A stretch of 64,000 bases of DNA from Parabacteroides sp. PH5-46 (GCF_029892785.1 NZ_JARXXA010000006.1:1-64000); one strand, 5' to 3'. Counted from the stretch's first letter, positions 43,358-53,274 are shown. The notes: generated by a model not told the origin, from the sequence alone. Program-made: numbers and translations.

Positions 43358-46300
43358 ATGAAACATATAACATTAGTATTTATGGCCTTACTCTTGTCCG
43401 TGTCATTTTATACACAGGGACAGATTCCTTTGTCTTCCGATCTGGAAGAAAACGATGAACTTCAGCGGAGAGACCTGAGCATACCAGGATCGAGAATCCT
43501 TATCAATCCCTATCATTTCAAAGCGTCTGCCCAGGAGCTATCAGCTTCTACTTACAGTAACTCTCCTCTTTTACCTCTTAACGCCGCTTATCTGACGATA
43601 GAAAACGAACGCCATGACACCAAAGGACGTTTCGGGCGGGAATACAAAGACATGTTACAGATTAGAAAAAAGAAAGAAGATGGTACACTGGAAATGGCCG
43701 TACAGTATAACACTGCATGGTATCCCCATGCTCTTTCTTTTCATGCCGAATATAATGGTGGGACACAAGTAGAGGGATATGATTTCTTTATGGACGAAAA
43801 CACCCTTGCACGGGTTATTAGTCCGGGGAAAGATCAGTTCGTTCTTTCCGGAATAGTGCATGGAAAAGTAAAGGTAGACGACAAAAACCAGATACTTATT
43901 GTCCAAGCTCCCAATGCTACTTATGCCATTGCAACGAAGGGAATCGACAGCCGGAAAGTATCTTATTATGCGAATGAGAACGATCTGCTGAAACAGGAAA
44001 ACGCTACCACAGCAGAAAATGCAAGCTATTGGATGCTCTCTATACCCACACAAAAGCGAGTGGATATCACTATTCGTTTCGCCTTACCGGAAGAGCCGAT
44101 CGAGACACTGGCAGCTCAACTGAAAGCTGTTTCCGGAAGAAGCTATATTGAGAAAGCCTATACGGCACGAATCAACTATTGGAACGATTACCTGCAACAC
44201 AAAATACCTCATCCGCTGAACTTTGATCTGACCCATGTGCCGGACAAAGGAGTTGCGTCTGAGCAACTGCGCCTGACTTATTATAAAGCGTGGGTCTTTC
44301 TGGCACAGAATGTTCTCCCTCCTCAGGGTGCAAAATATCCCTACTACCAAGTGGTTACCGGTAAGGCTTCCCTTTGGGACGAGGGACATAAGATAGCACC
44401 TTTTTCTGCAGCCTGGGAGTCGTTTGTAGGTTTACAGTTATATGCTTATATTGATCCGGATATTTCCTGGAGTTGCCTCAAAGGTTTATTATCCCTGGTT
44501 GAGGCCGACGGTATGTTGGGTGGGGAAAGCTTGCCTTCACGTAAAGCACACAGCGCCTGGGTACTTTATGAACTGACAGATGATAAAGAGTCTCTGAGAG
44601 AGGTTTATCCGGCGCTCGAACGGTATCTGAACTGGCGGATGACCCAGCCTCGTTGGATTTATGGCTCGGCGACTCCCGAAGACGAAAAGGATGCAGAATT
44701 TGTTATCTCTGCTATTGTAGATATGGAATATATGGCCTCCATAGCCACAGTTCTCGGGAAAGAGAAAGAGGCGGTTGAGTGGAAGGATAAACGCAGCCAG
44801 TTCATTGAACAGTACAAAGCCTGGTTCTGGAAAACTCCGCAGGATCTACCGATGCAATATGCCAACCAACGCCCCGATCGGAGTCAGGTTCCAATCATGA
44901 TAACTACCGGACTTTATATTCCGGAAATGCAGGGCGATTACCTGGACGGTTTGCTGGGTTCGTTCTATAAATACTATGACACAAACAAATCATTTGCAGG
45001 TTTTAGAGCCCCTAAATATCCGGATGTAGATTTCACTATTTATGGACTGATTCTACGTGAAAAAGAAGTCTTGGTACGGGGAATGATCGAATGTAATCTG
45101 CGCGATGTAATACGTGCCAGCGTCTTTGCCGAAACATATGCAGGAATGGAAACACCTTTTGCCGATGGAGTCAGACCTTCTTTGTTCGGTATGGCAGCCA
45201 TTATTGACTTTACATTGCTGAAAAACGGCTATATGTACACCAAAGGTAATCCCTCTTTAGTAAATGTGTACAGCGATGCTGAGACAGGTGTAAAGAATAT
45301 CCGGTACAAAAGAAAATCAATCGATATATACAAGAAAAAGGGTCATGATTTCGAAATCTCTGGAACCATCTTTAATGAAACACGAAGAATAACAGTTAAT
45401 CCGGGAGAAATTAAATCCGTCTTTGAGGCTCTGCCCGATTGGAGCTTGGGTGATTTCATCCGTCCGGAAGGAGTAAATCCGGTTATTCAGCCGGACTCCC
45501 GTTCTTCTTTTTTCTGTCCGATGACTCAGAAAGAAGTGAAATGGGAAGAAAGTGACACCTTTAATCCGGCTGCTGTGGTAAAAGATGATAGGATATGCGT
45601 ATTATACCGTGCCGAGGATAACTCTGCAACAGGAATTGGCAGTAGGGTATCGCGAGTAGGATTGGCAGAGAGTGAAGACGGTATCACGATGACCCGGTCC
45701 CCCGCACCGATCTTCTATCCGGCGGAAGATAACAACAAACAATACGAATGGCCGGGAGGCTGTGAAGATCCGCGCGTAGCTGTCACCGAAGAAGGGCTTT
45801 ATGTGATGCACTATACCTCCTGGAACCGGAAAGTTCCTCGTCTATGCGTAGCTACATCCACAGATCTGATACATTGGGAAAAGCATGGGCCGGTCTTTGC
45901 CAAGGCATATGATGGTCGTTTTAACAATAGGAGCTACAAAGCCGCCAGTATCCTGACTCAAATAAAAGATGGCAAACAATATATCGCAAAGATTGACGGC
46001 AAATACTTCATGTATTGGGGGGAACATGCTGTCTATGGTGCGACTTCCGACGACCTGAAGGACTGGACACCCGTACTGGATGAAAAGGGCGAGTTGAAAA
46101 CACTTATCCAACCTCGTAACGGATACTTCGACAGTGAACTGACAGAATGCGGACCTCCTGCTATCCTTACAGAAAAAGGAATCTTGTTACTCTATAACGG
46201 AAAAAATGCAACGAATGAACGCGCAGATGCCCGTTTCAACAAAGGCACATACAGCGCAGGACAAGTGCTGGCCGATAAAAAAGACCCATTTAAACCGCTG

Positions 46301-46477
46301 GCACGCTTGGATATTCCCTTTTTTCGCCCAATGGAAGATTTTGAAAAAAGCGGACAATACGTAGATGGCACAGTCTTCATAGAAGGACTCGTCTTCTTCA
46401 AAGAAAAATGGTTCCTCTACTATGGCTGCGCCGACTCTAAAGTAGGCGTTGCAATATATAATCCTAACCGAAAATAA
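43358..46477 (+). CDS. Secreted fusion of a six-hairpin glycosidase module with a GH130 module
   Basis: This 1039-aa protein has a signal peptide (residues 1-21, VSFYTQGQ). Residues about 55-260 are a beta-sandwich (YLTIENERHDTKGRFGREYK). Residues about 270-690 form an (alpha/alpha)6 barrel like trehalase/GH63-type glucosidases (KASLWDEGHKIAPFSAAWES, AHSAWVLYELTDDKESLREV, GMETPFADGVRPSLFGMA). Residues about 705-1039 are a GH130 propeller: FNPAAVVKDDRICVLYRAED, GGCEDPRVAV with the catalytic Asp, FMYWGEHAVYGATS and WFLYYGCADSKVGVAI. The fusion would act in the periplasm or outside on the chain that the cytosolic GH130 later completes. It has its own unit downstream of a terminator. Confidence 0.85.
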   Translation: MKHITLVFMALLLSVSFYTQGQIPLSSDLEENDELQRRDLSIPGSRILINPYHFKASAQELSASTYSNSPLLPLNAAYLTIENERHDTKGRFGREYKDMLQIRKKKEDGTLEMAVQYNTAWYPHALSFHAEYNGGTQVEGYDFFMDENTLARVISPGKDQFVLSGIVHGKVKVDDKNQILIVQAPNATYAIATKGIDSRKVSYYANENDLLKQENATTAENASYWMLSIPTQKRVDITIRFALPEEPIETLAAQLKAVSGRSYIEKAYTARINYWNDYLQHKIPHPLNFDLTHVPDKGVASEQLRLTYYKAWVFLAQNVLPPQGAKYPYYQVVTGKASLWDEGHKIAPFSAAWESFVGLQLYAYIDPDISWSCLKGLLSLVEADGMLGGESLPSRKAHSAWVLYELTDDKESLREVYPALERYLNWRMTQPRWIYGSATPEDEKDAEFVISAIVDMEYMASIATVLGKEKEAVEWKDKRSQFIEQYKAWFWKTPQDLPMQYANQRPDRSQVPIMITTGLYIPEMQGDYLDGLLGSFYKYYDTNKSFAGFRAPKYPDVDFTIYGLILREKEVLVRGMIECNLRDVIRASVFAETYAGMETPFADGVRPSLFGMAAIIDFTLLKNGYMYTKGNPSLVNVYSDAETGVKNIRYKRKSIDIYKKKGHDFEISGTIFNETRRITVNPGEIKSVFEALPDWSLGDFIRPEGVNPVIQPDSRSSFFCPMTQKEVKWEESDTFNPAAVVKDDRICVLYRAEDNSATGIGSRVSRVGLAESEDGITMTRSPAPIFYPAEDNNKQYEWPGGCEDPRVAVTEEGLYVMHYTSWNRKVPRLCVATSTDLIHWEKHGPVFAKAYDGRFNNRSYKAASILTQIKDGKQYIAKIDGKYFMYWGEHAVYGATSDDLKDWTPVLDEKGELKTLIQPRNGYFDSELTECGPPAILTEKGILLLYNGKNATNERADARFNKGTYSAGQVLADKKDPFKPLARLDIPFFRPMEDFEKSGQYVDGTVFIEGLVFFKEKWFLYYGCADSKVGVAIYNPNRK

Positions 46478-46540
46478 TAAGCCTTCAATCCGGATTTAAT
46501 TGCTATAGGTTTTTACATTTTCTCAGCAGAATCCGTGCCA

Positions 46541-46595
46541 TTGTATCGCAGAAAATTGTTGTCCGATAATTATCGGACAGCAATTTCCTGCGATG
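46541..46595. repeat. One-unit copy of the MITE-like hairpin element
   Basis: TTGTATCGCAGAAAA (46541-46555) is identical to the left end of the element at 30158. A single 22-nt unit follows (46559-46580) and then CAATTTCCTGCGAT, which aligns with CGATTTTCTGCCAT of the first element. The whole folds into a 24-bp hairpin with one mismatch and one G-T pair. It sits between the fusion enzyme and the retropepsin-like gene. Confidence 0.75.
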
Positions 46596-46661
46596 CTATT
46601 TCGTAATTTGTTTACTAATCTTTTCATTTTTAATCGTACTTTAGCGTGAAATAGTGAGTCA

Positions 46662-47516
46662 ATGAAAAGAGGGGTCAGTTGGTTATTAACCGTTTTAAGT
46701 GTGTTTTTGGTGGGTTGTACTGCTGAGAAGGCTGTTGTGTCGTGGGGGAATGCTCCGATACGGGTGGGAGAACATTTGGCGGTGGGTGATTTTATGTTTG
46801 ATACCGGAGCCACGTATTCGGCTGTTTTTGACGATTCTATTTTATTGGCAGGGAGTCCTGTTTCGTCGGAAACAGTGTATGATATAAACCGTAGCCGTAA
46901 GAAACAGGATATATATAAGATACGATTGCTGGAGATAGGGGATGTATCGGTAGAGAATGGCTCGTTTATCTATGTGCCCCGAACGGAGCTTCCTTCGTAT
47001 ATGGATCAGTTTAAGGGGATTATCGGTATGAATATCATTAATCGAGCCAATTGGTTTTTTGACACCCGTGCGAATAGGGTAGAGGTGTGCCCGAAGGATT
47101 ACCTGATATCTATTCCGGATGATGCTTTATGCCTGAGTTACAGAAGTTCGAATGTTCATCCCGAAACTTCTTTAGTGATTGAAGATATCCTTTTCAGGAA
47201 GGTGCGGATTGACTTTGGGAGTTATCATACGCTTGATCTGAACCCTTCTGATATTGTGCGTATTAACGAGCTTGCTGCTGAGAAGCATATTGGCTCCGAG
47301 GCTACTTCTTCTTTCAGCCTTTTTCAAGACAAAATACCCAAAACCTTGCATGAATACCAGGACGTGAATGTAGGTGATTCCTTTGTTTTTACTTCTCTGA
47401 AAATACATGAGAACGAAACGGATACTGATATCCGCCGGATCGGTTTTGGCTTTATTAATTACTTTCATTACTTCTTTATCGACACCCAAAACCGGAAAAT
47501 CTACTTATTCAACTAA
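46662..47516 (+). CDS. Retropepsin-like aspartic protease family lipoprotein
   Basis: This 284-aa protein has a lipoprotein signal (LLTVLSVFLVGCTAEK, Cys19). FMFDTGATYSAVF (residues about 48-60) holds the DTGA catalytic motif, and GIIGMNIINRANWFFD (about 123) is the typical hydrophobic-Gly segment. A second, degenerate half follows with RIDFGSYHTLDLN in place of DTG, as in single-chain retropepsin-like proteins of Bacteroidota. If active it is an envelope protease, but the altered second motif leaves this open. It has no obvious operon partner. Confidence 0.8.
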   Translation: MKRGVSWLLTVLSVFLVGCTAEKAVVSWGNAPIRVGEHLAVGDFMFDTGATYSAVFDDSILLAGSPVSSETVYDINRSRKKQDIYKIRLLEIGDVSVENGSFIYVPRTELPSYMDQFKGIIGMNIINRANWFFDTRANRVEVCPKDYLISIPDDALCLSYRSSNVHPETSLVIEDILFRKVRIDFGSYHTLDLNPSDIVRINELAAEKHIGSEATSSFSLFQDKIPKTLHEYQDVNVGDSFVFTSLKIHENETDTDIRRIGFGFINYFHYFFIDTQNRKIYLFN

Positions 47517-47575
47517 AAACTTCGTCGATTAAAAAGCGGGTTTGGTCTATTACTTACCCCTTTATAACGATCTTG

Positions 47576-47608
47576 TTTGGCGCGAGGTTGACTTCTTACA
47601 TAGTTTTG
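47576..47608 (+). promoter_or_regulatory. Promoter of the MacAB-like efflux operon
   Basis: TTTG at 47576-47579 and TAGTTTTG at 47601-47608 are separated by 21 nt, matching the Bacteroidota -33/-7 consensus. Transcription would begin near 47615, about 30 nt before the ATG at 47644. Confidence 0.65.
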
Positions 47609-47643
47609 TCTCAGAATATTGACAATAATTTAATGAAAACAAT

Positions 47644-48966
47644 ATGAGACAAATTCCTTTATTAGTATTGATGCTGACGCTCCTTTTTCCGGTATATGCA
47701 GGGGCTCAGGAAAGCCAACCCAAACGGTGGACGCTACGGGAGTGTCTGGACTATGCGCTGGAGCATAATATCCAGGTAAAGAAAAGCAAAGTAAGCCTGC
47801 TTTCGGGACAGGAAGATACGGAAAATGCAAAGGCGCAGATGTTTCCCTCCTTGTCGGCTTCTGTCTCTCAAAACGTGGTGAACTACCCATCCAATGATGT
47901 AGCAACAAATACTACTTACAGTGGCAGTTATGGTGTAAATGCCAACTGGCGCTTATTTGATGGCAACAGGCGTAGCAATACCATCAAGCAGCAGAAGTTG
48001 TATGATGAGATCAACAGCCTGAGCATTGAACAAAGTGAGAATGATATCCAGATTTCATTGGTACAGACCTATATGCAAGTACTGTATGCATACGAAGCAG
48101 TGCGTATCAACGAGAATACGGTTGAGGTATCTCAGTTTCAGCGCGACCGGGCAGAGGAGCTGTTCAAAGCAGGTTCTATCTCGCGTGTAGACCTGGCCCA
48201 ACTGGAAAGCCAGTACAGCACAGACAAGTACCAATTAGTAGTGGCACGTACAAACTTAGACAACTATAAACTCCAGCTGAAACAGCTATTGGAGTTGGAT
48301 ATCGCAGAGGAAATAGAGATAGAAATCCCTGAACTGACGGAAGAAGACGTAATGCTCCCCCTGCCGGAAAAGGATGTGATCTACATGGCTTCGCTGGCTG
48401 TGATGCCGGAGATAAAGAGCAGTGAATTGAGCATTGATGTGGCAGATTTGGAGATCAAAAAGGCGAAGTCGGGCTATTATCCCACGCTTTCGCTCAATGC
48501 CGGTATCGGTACAGGGCATACCTCCGGTACGGATTACTCTTTCAGCACCCAGGTATGGGATCGCTTTAATGAGAGTATCGGGCTGACACTCAGTATTCCT
48601 ATTTATAGCAATCGTGATAATAAAACAGCTGTTAATAAAGCACGTTTGGCGGCTACTACCAGTCAGTTGGAATTGCTGAATGCCCAGAAAGCATTGCTTC
48701 GCACGGTAGAGGGCGTTTATCTGGATGCCACTTCGTCTCAGAACGAATACCTGTCTGCCGTAGAGCGGGTGAAGTATGTAGAGGAAAGTTTTAACCTGAC
48801 ACAGGAACAGTTCCTGCTGGGGATGAAAAACACCCTGGAACTGCTTACCGAAAAGAATAATTACCTGAATGCCAGGCAACAGGAGTTGCAGTCTAAATAC
48901 ATGGCTATCATGAGTATTCAGTTGCTGAACATCTATCAAAAGAAACCCGTCAATGTAAATTACTAA
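47644..48966 (+). CDS. TolC-family outer-membrane efflux channel
   Basis: This 440-aa protein has a signal peptide (residues 1-20, TLLFPVYAGAQ). The duplicated TolC repeats are seen in WTLRECLDYALEHNIQVKKSK and SQFQRDRAEELFKAGSISRVDLAQLESQYS, and again in FNLTQEQFLLGMKNTLELLTEKNNYL. It is the first gene of a five-gene set with the membrane-fusion protein and ABC genes behind it, and it provides the outer-membrane exit duct. Confidence 0.93.
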   Translation: MRQIPLLVLMLTLLFPVYAGAQESQPKRWTLRECLDYALEHNIQVKKSKVSLLSGQEDTENAKAQMFPSLSASVSQNVVNYPSNDVATNTTYSGSYGVNANWRLFDGNRRSNTIKQQKLYDEINSLSIEQSENDIQISLVQTYMQVLYAYEAVRINENTVEVSQFQRDRAEELFKAGSISRVDLAQLESQYSTDKYQLVVARTNLDNYKLQLKQLLELDIAEEIEIEIPELTEEDVMLPLPEKDVIYMASLAVMPEIKSSELSIDVADLEIKKAKSGYYPTLSLNAGIGTGHTSGTDYSFSTQVWDRFNESIGLTLSIPIYSNRDNKTAVNKARLAATTSQLELLNAQKALLRTVEGVYLDATSSQNEYLSAVERVKYVEESFNLTQEQFLLGMKNTLELLTEKNNYLNARQQELQSKYMAIMSIQLLNIYQKKPVNVNY

Positions 48967-48991
48967 TCAACAACAATAATAATTACGCTAT

Positions 48992-50188
48992 ATGAAAAAG
49001 AATAAGAAATTGATAATCAGTATAACGGCTGTAGTTTTGCTAGTGGGCTGTTACTTCCTGTTTTCCAGCAAGACTCCTAAATCAACCTTGCGGTTGGAAA
49101 TGACAAAGGCAAGCCGTAGTTCTATCTCCAATTCAGTGACGGCAACCGGAACGGTAGAGCCTGTTGTTAAGGTAGATGTAGGTACACAGGTGTCCGGTAT
49201 CATTGATAAGATCTATGTGGACTATAATAGTGTAGTGACCAAAGGGCAGTTGATTGCCGAAATGGATAAAGTAAACCTGCAAGCCGAACTGGCTTCACAG
49301 GAAGCAAGCCTGGCAAGCAACAAGACTGAGTATGAATACCAGCAGCGGAATTATGCCCGTAGCAAGGCTTTGTATGAAAAGCAGTTAATCAGTGATTCGG
49401 AATACGAAACAGCTACCTATACATACGAGAAGGCAAAGAGTGCCTACGAGCAAAGCCGGTCTAATATGACGAAAGTACGTCGCAACCTGGAATATGCCAT
49501 TATCACAAGCCCGATAGACGGAGTCGTTATCAACCGGGCGGTAGAAGAAGGCCAGACAGTGGCCGCAGGTTTCAGTACACCAACCTTATTTACAATAGCC
49601 AATGACCTGACGCAGATGCGTGTAATTGCTGATGTAGACGAGGCAGATATAGGCCAGGTAGAGGAAGGACAAAACGTAAAGTTCACAGTAGATGCCTATC
49701 CCAATGATGTTTTTGAAGGTACGGTTACGCAAGTACGCCTGGAAGCTACTACTACCTCTAACGTAGTAACGTATGAAGTAGTGATCAGTGCTTACAATCC
49801 GGATCTGAAACTAAAACCGGGTCTGACGGCCAATGTTACCATCTATACACTGGAGCGGAACAATGTACTGACTATACCAAGCAAAGCCCTTCGTTTTATC
49901 CCGGATGAGGAAATGCTCGGATCGATGAATCTGACAGTTGAAAACGCCATGCAGGAAGCACCTGCCGGTAAGAAGATCGTTTGGCAGAAAGCAGGGAATG
50001 CTTTACAACCCAAGATTGTTACGCTTGGAACTTCCAACTTGAATGTTATAGAAGTAACGGATGGACTGAGTGATGGTGAGGAAATCGTATTGGAATTAAC
50101 ATCTGCTGCTCCGGCAGTAACAAATGGTTCAGCGGAAAGAAGCCCGTTTATGCCGGGGCCTCCGAATAATAACAGGAAAAAACAATAA
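48992..50188 (+). CDS. HlyD/MacA-type periplasmic membrane-fusion protein
   Basis: This 398-aa protein has an N-terminal membrane anchor (IISITAVVLLVGCYFLFSS). The lipoyl-like halves are VTATGTVEPVVKVDVGTQVSGIIDKIYVDYN and AIITSPIDGVVINRAVEEGQTV, flanking a coiled-coil hairpin with YEKQLISDSEYETA. A beta-barrel domain follows (DEADIGQVEEGQ). It links the outer-membrane channel to the MacB-like permease. It starts 25 bp after the TolC gene. Confidence 0.92.
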   Translation: MKKNKKLIISITAVVLLVGCYFLFSSKTPKSTLRLEMTKASRSSISNSVTATGTVEPVVKVDVGTQVSGIIDKIYVDYNSVVTKGQLIAEMDKVNLQAELASQEASLASNKTEYEYQQRNYARSKALYEKQLISDSEYETATYTYEKAKSAYEQSRSNMTKVRRNLEYAIITSPIDGVVINRAVEEGQTVAAGFSTPTLFTIANDLTQMRVIADVDEADIGQVEEGQNVKFTVDAYPNDVFEGTVTQVRLEATTTSNVVTYEVVISAYNPDLKLKPGLTANVTIYTLERNNVLTIPSKALRFIPDEEMLGSMNLTVENAMQEAPAGKKIVWQKAGNALQPKIVTLGTSNLNVIEVTDGLSDGEEIVLELTSAAPAVTNGSAERSPFMPGPPNNNRKKQ

Positions 50189-50192
50189 GGTT

Positions 50193-50936
50193 ATGACTAA
50201 AGAAATCATAAAGCTGGAGCATATCTCACGTGACTTCCATGTTGGTGACGAAACGGTACATGCCTTGCGCGATGTGTCTTTCACCATCTGTGAAGGTGAG
50301 TTTGTTACCATCATGGGAACATCCGGCTCCGGAAAGAGTACATTGCTCAATACCCTGGGCTGCTTAGATACACCGACAAAGGGTGAATACTACCTGGACG
50401 GTACATCCGTTCGTACCATGGGTAAGAATGCCCGGGCAACACTACGGAACCGGAAGATTGGGTTTGTATTCCAAAGCTACAACCTTTTGCCCAAGACAAC
50501 TGCCATCGAGAATGTAGAATTGCCGCTTATGTATAATCCTTCATACAGCGCTTCTGCCCGAAAGGGAAAAGCTGTTGAATCTCTGAAAGCTGTTGGTTTG
50601 GGGGATCGTTTGAACCACAAGAGTAACCAGATGTCAGGCGGACAGATGCAACGCGTAGCCATTGCCCGCGCCCTGGTGAACGACCCGGCAGTCATATTGG
50701 CCGATGAAGCAACCGGTAATCTCGACACCCGGACAAGCTATGATATTCTGGTATTGTTTCAACGCTTGCATGCCGAAGGCCGTACGATAATCTTCGTTAC
50801 CCACAACCCGGAAATAGCCCATTATAGCAGCCGGAATATCCTGTTGAAAGACGGGCGCGTAGTAACCGACACAATGAACGAAAACGTACAATCAGCAGCT
50901 GAAGTTCTTGCCACACTACCGGTAGAAAACGATTAA
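50193..50936 (+). CDS. ABC transporter ATP-binding protein (MacB/LolD type)
   Basis: This 247-aa protein is read from ATG 50193; the longer frame from 50124 overlaps the previous gene. All ATPase motifs are present: GTSGSGKST (Walker A), [15 protein letters not shown] (signature), [12 protein letters not shown] (Walker B) and [10 protein letters not shown] (H-loop). It is the stand-alone ATPase of a MacB-type exporter whose permease is the next gene, 11 bp downstream. It energises export mechanically. Confidence 0.95.
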   Translation: MTKEIIKLEHISRDFHVGDETVHALRDVSFTICEGEFVTIMGTSGSGKSTLLNTLGCLDTPTKGEYYLDGTSVRTMGKNARATLRNRKIGFVFQSYNLLPKTTAIENVELPLMYNPSYSASARKGKAVESLKAVGLGDRLNHKSNQMSGGQMQRVAIARALVNDPAVILADEATGNLDTRTSYDILVLFQRLHAEGRTIIFVTHNPEIAHYSSRNILLKDGRVVTDTMNENVQSAAEVLATLPVEND

Positions 50937-50947
50937 ATCCCATAATT

Positions 50948-52168
50948 ATGAATATAACAAATTTATTAAAAATAGCCCTGAAGGCCTTGTCGAACAATAA
51001 GATGCGAGGTTTTCTTACGATGCTGGGGATCATCATTGGGGTAGCCTCTGTTATTACGATGCTTGCTATCGGGCAGGGCTCCAAGAAGAGCATCCAGTCT
51101 CAGATCAGCGAAATGGGCTCCAATATGATAATGATACAGCCCGGAGGCGATACACGTGGTGGTGTGCGACAAAGTGCATCAGCAATGGAAACGCTGAAGC
51201 TGACTGACTACGAGAGCATAGTAAACGAAACCCGCTACCTGTCAGCCGTATCTCCTACTGTAAACAGCAGCGGACAGCTTATCTACGGAGCCAACAACAA
51301 GCCCAGTACAGTATACGGAGTAAATCAGGATTATCTGGAAATACGCCGCTATAGTGTAAGCGACGGGAATATGTTTACAGAGCAGGAGATTGCTTCGGCA
51401 GCTAAAGTCTGCATTGTGGGGAAAACGGTTGTAGATGAATTGTTCACCAACGGCGAAAACCCCATAGGGAAAGTCATCCGCTTCAACAAAATCCCTTTCC
51501 AGATCATAGGGGTACTTACCAGCAAAGGATATAACAGCATGGGTATGGACCAGGATGACATCATTCTGGCACCCTACACCACAATACAGAAGCGCGTATT
51601 GGCAATCACCCATATACAAGGGATTAATGCTTCGGCAATCAAGGAAGAATATACCCCACAAGCCATCGACGAAATAGGAGAACTATTGCGTCGCAACCAC
51701 AAGTTGAAAGAGACAGATGATGACGACTTTACCATCCGTTCGATGGAAGAGCTCAGTTCGATGATGACATCCACGATGAATATACTGACGATCCTGTTGG
51801 CGTCGGTGGCGGGTATATCTTTACTGGTAGGAGGTATTGGCATCATGAATATCATGTATGTGTCAGTAACCGAGCGGACACGTGAGATCGGGCTTCGCAT
51901 GAGTATCGGCGCCAAAGGCATGGATATCCTGGCGCAATTCCTTATCGAGTCGATCCTGATCAGTGTAACGGGAGGTGTAATAGGCGTACTCTTTGGCGTA
52001 AGTATGGCTTTGCTTGTAAACCTGGGATTAAACTTCCCGATTTACATACAGCCCTGGAGCGTGATCCTGTCTTTTGCCGTTTGTACGGTAACAGGAGTGT
52101 TCTTTGGCTGGTATCCGGCTAAAAAGGCTGCACAATTAGACCCGATAGAAGCGATACGTTTTGAATAA
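50948..52168 (+). CDS. MacB-type ABC permease (FtsX family)
   Basis: This 406-aa protein has an N-terminal helix (MRGFLTMLGIIIGVASVITM) and a large periplasmic MacB_PCD domain (about 45-240). The FtsX core has three helices (LLASVAGISLLVGGIGIMNIMYVSVTERTREIG, VTGGVIGVLFGVSMALLVNL and FAVCTVTGVFFGWYPAKKAA). The C-terminal DPIEAIRFE matches MacB permeases. It works with the ATPase encoded just upstream and probably exports a peptide, antibiotic or lipid-linked compound. Confidence 0.95.
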   Translation: MNITNLLKIALKALSNNKMRGFLTMLGIIIGVASVITMLAIGQGSKKSIQSQISEMGSNMIMIQPGGDTRGGVRQSASAMETLKLTDYESIVNETRYLSAVSPTVNSSGQLIYGANNKPSTVYGVNQDYLEIRRYSVSDGNMFTEQEIASAAKVCIVGKTVVDELFTNGENPIGKVIRFNKIPFQIIGVLTSKGYNSMGMDQDDIILAPYTTIQKRVLAITHIQGINASAIKEEYTPQAIDEIGELLRRNHKLKETDDDDFTIRSMEELSSMMTSTMNILTILLASVAGISLLVGGIGIMNIMYVSVTERTREIGLRMSIGAKGMDILAQFLIESILISVTGGVIGVLFGVSMALLVNLGLNFPIYIQPWSVILSFAVCTVTGVFFGWYPAKKAAQLDPIEAIRFE

Positions 52169-52185
52169 ATAATATCTTTGTATGT

Positions 52186-53274
52186 ATGAACGAGAGTGAT
52201 ATGATGCGAGAAGAGAATATATCAACAACTGTTACAAGCCCTCCTAAGCGATTGGGATGGCTTATTCACGTTATTCCCTGGGGACTTCTTTTACTTTTCC
52301 CTTTCCTCTTTGCCGGTAGAAATTCAGACAATGTGAGTTGGTTTGATTATCTTCGTTTTGTAACCATGTTTGCAGGTATAATCATTGTGTTTTATGCCAA
52401 CTATTCATACCTGGTAAAACGCTTTTTGTTTAGCCGCCAGATGACTTGGTATGTTGTCAGCAACTTTTTGTTATTTACAGTTTTAATAGTGCTTTCTCAT
52501 CTGATAACGGAACAAATACCGGCTTCCGAAGGAAGAGGCCCTGGACCTCAACACGAATTTACCTGGAAGCACCATCTGGTTTTTACCTTGTTTGATTATG
52601 TGAAATATATCTTTATTGCAGCTTTAAGTGTTGCTTTACGAATGACGAGCAGCTGGTATAAAACGGAAGCCGAACGGAAAGAATTGGTGCAAAGTCGTAG
52701 TGAAGCGGAATTGCAGAACCTGAAAAGTCAGTTAAATCCCCATTTCCTGTTCAATACATTAAATAATATCTACAGTCTGATCGCTTTCAGCCCCGATCGG
52801 GCACAGGAGGCTGTGCATGAACTAAGTACTCTGCTTCGTTATATGTTGTACGAGAGTAGCCAGCCCACCGTTACGGTAGGGAAAGACCTGGATTTTATAC
52901 GGGATTATGTAGAGTTGATGCGCATCCGCCTCCCGCAGCATGTGGAATTAAAGACCGAGATACAAACCACCTCTCCGGAGACGCCCATCGCTCCTTTGTT
53001 GTTTATCTCGCTTGTAGAGAATGCCTTCAAGCATGGGGTAAGCAACAACAAGCCCTCCTTTATCCACATAGAGATAGCGGCCGACAGCAAAGAGGTGTTT
53101 TGTTCAATCCGTAACAGCTATTTCCCCAAAAACGAACAGGATAAAAGCGGCTCCGGCATTGGGCTCGTCAACCTCCGGAAGCGCCTGAACCTGATATACC
53201 CTGGCATGTATAGCTTCACCTACGGACAAGAGGAGGATCATTATACTTGCAAACTGGAATTGAAACTAAGCTGA
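52186..53274 (+). CDS. LytS-type sensor histidine kinase
   Basis: This 362-aa protein has four membrane helices in residues 25-145 (HVIPWGLLLLFPFLFAG, FVTMFAGIIIVFYANYSYLV, YVVSNFLLFTVLIVLSHL, YVKYIFIAALSVALRM). The kinase follows: LKSQLNPHFLFNTLNNIYSL with His near 186, and an ATPase part (LFISLVENAFKHGVSNN, SGIGLVNLRKRLNLIY). This is the His_kinase/LytS architecture with a short extracytoplasmic sensor. It is 17 bp after the permease gene and is followed by its LytTR response regulator. Confidence 0.93.
   Translation: MNESDMMREENISTTVTSPPKRLGWLIHVIPWGLLLLFPFLFAGRNSDNVSWFDYLRFVTMFAGIIIVFYANYSYLVKRFLFSRQMTWYVVSNFLLFTVLIVLSHLITEQIPASEGRGPGPQHEFTWKHHLVFTLFDYVKYIFIAALSVALRMTSSWYKTEAERKELVQSRSEAELQNLKSQLNPHFLFNTLNNIYSLIAFSPDRAQEAVHELSTLLRYMLYESSQPTVTVGKDLDFIRDYVELMRIRLPQHVELKTEIQTTSPETPIAPLLFISLVENAFKHGVSNNKPSFIHIEIAADSKEVFCSIRNSYFPKNEQDKSGSGIGLVNLRKRLNLIYPGMYSFTYGQEEDHYTCKLELKLS

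Noticed and set aside
48286-48939. 217-aa open frame on the minus strand
   Set aside because: It is antisense to the TolC-family gene, whose motifs are certain.
52173-52180. TATCTTTG as internal promoter for the kinase gene
   Set aside because: It ends 5 nt before the start codon and lacks a properly spaced TTTG; the genes are probably read through from 47.6 kb.
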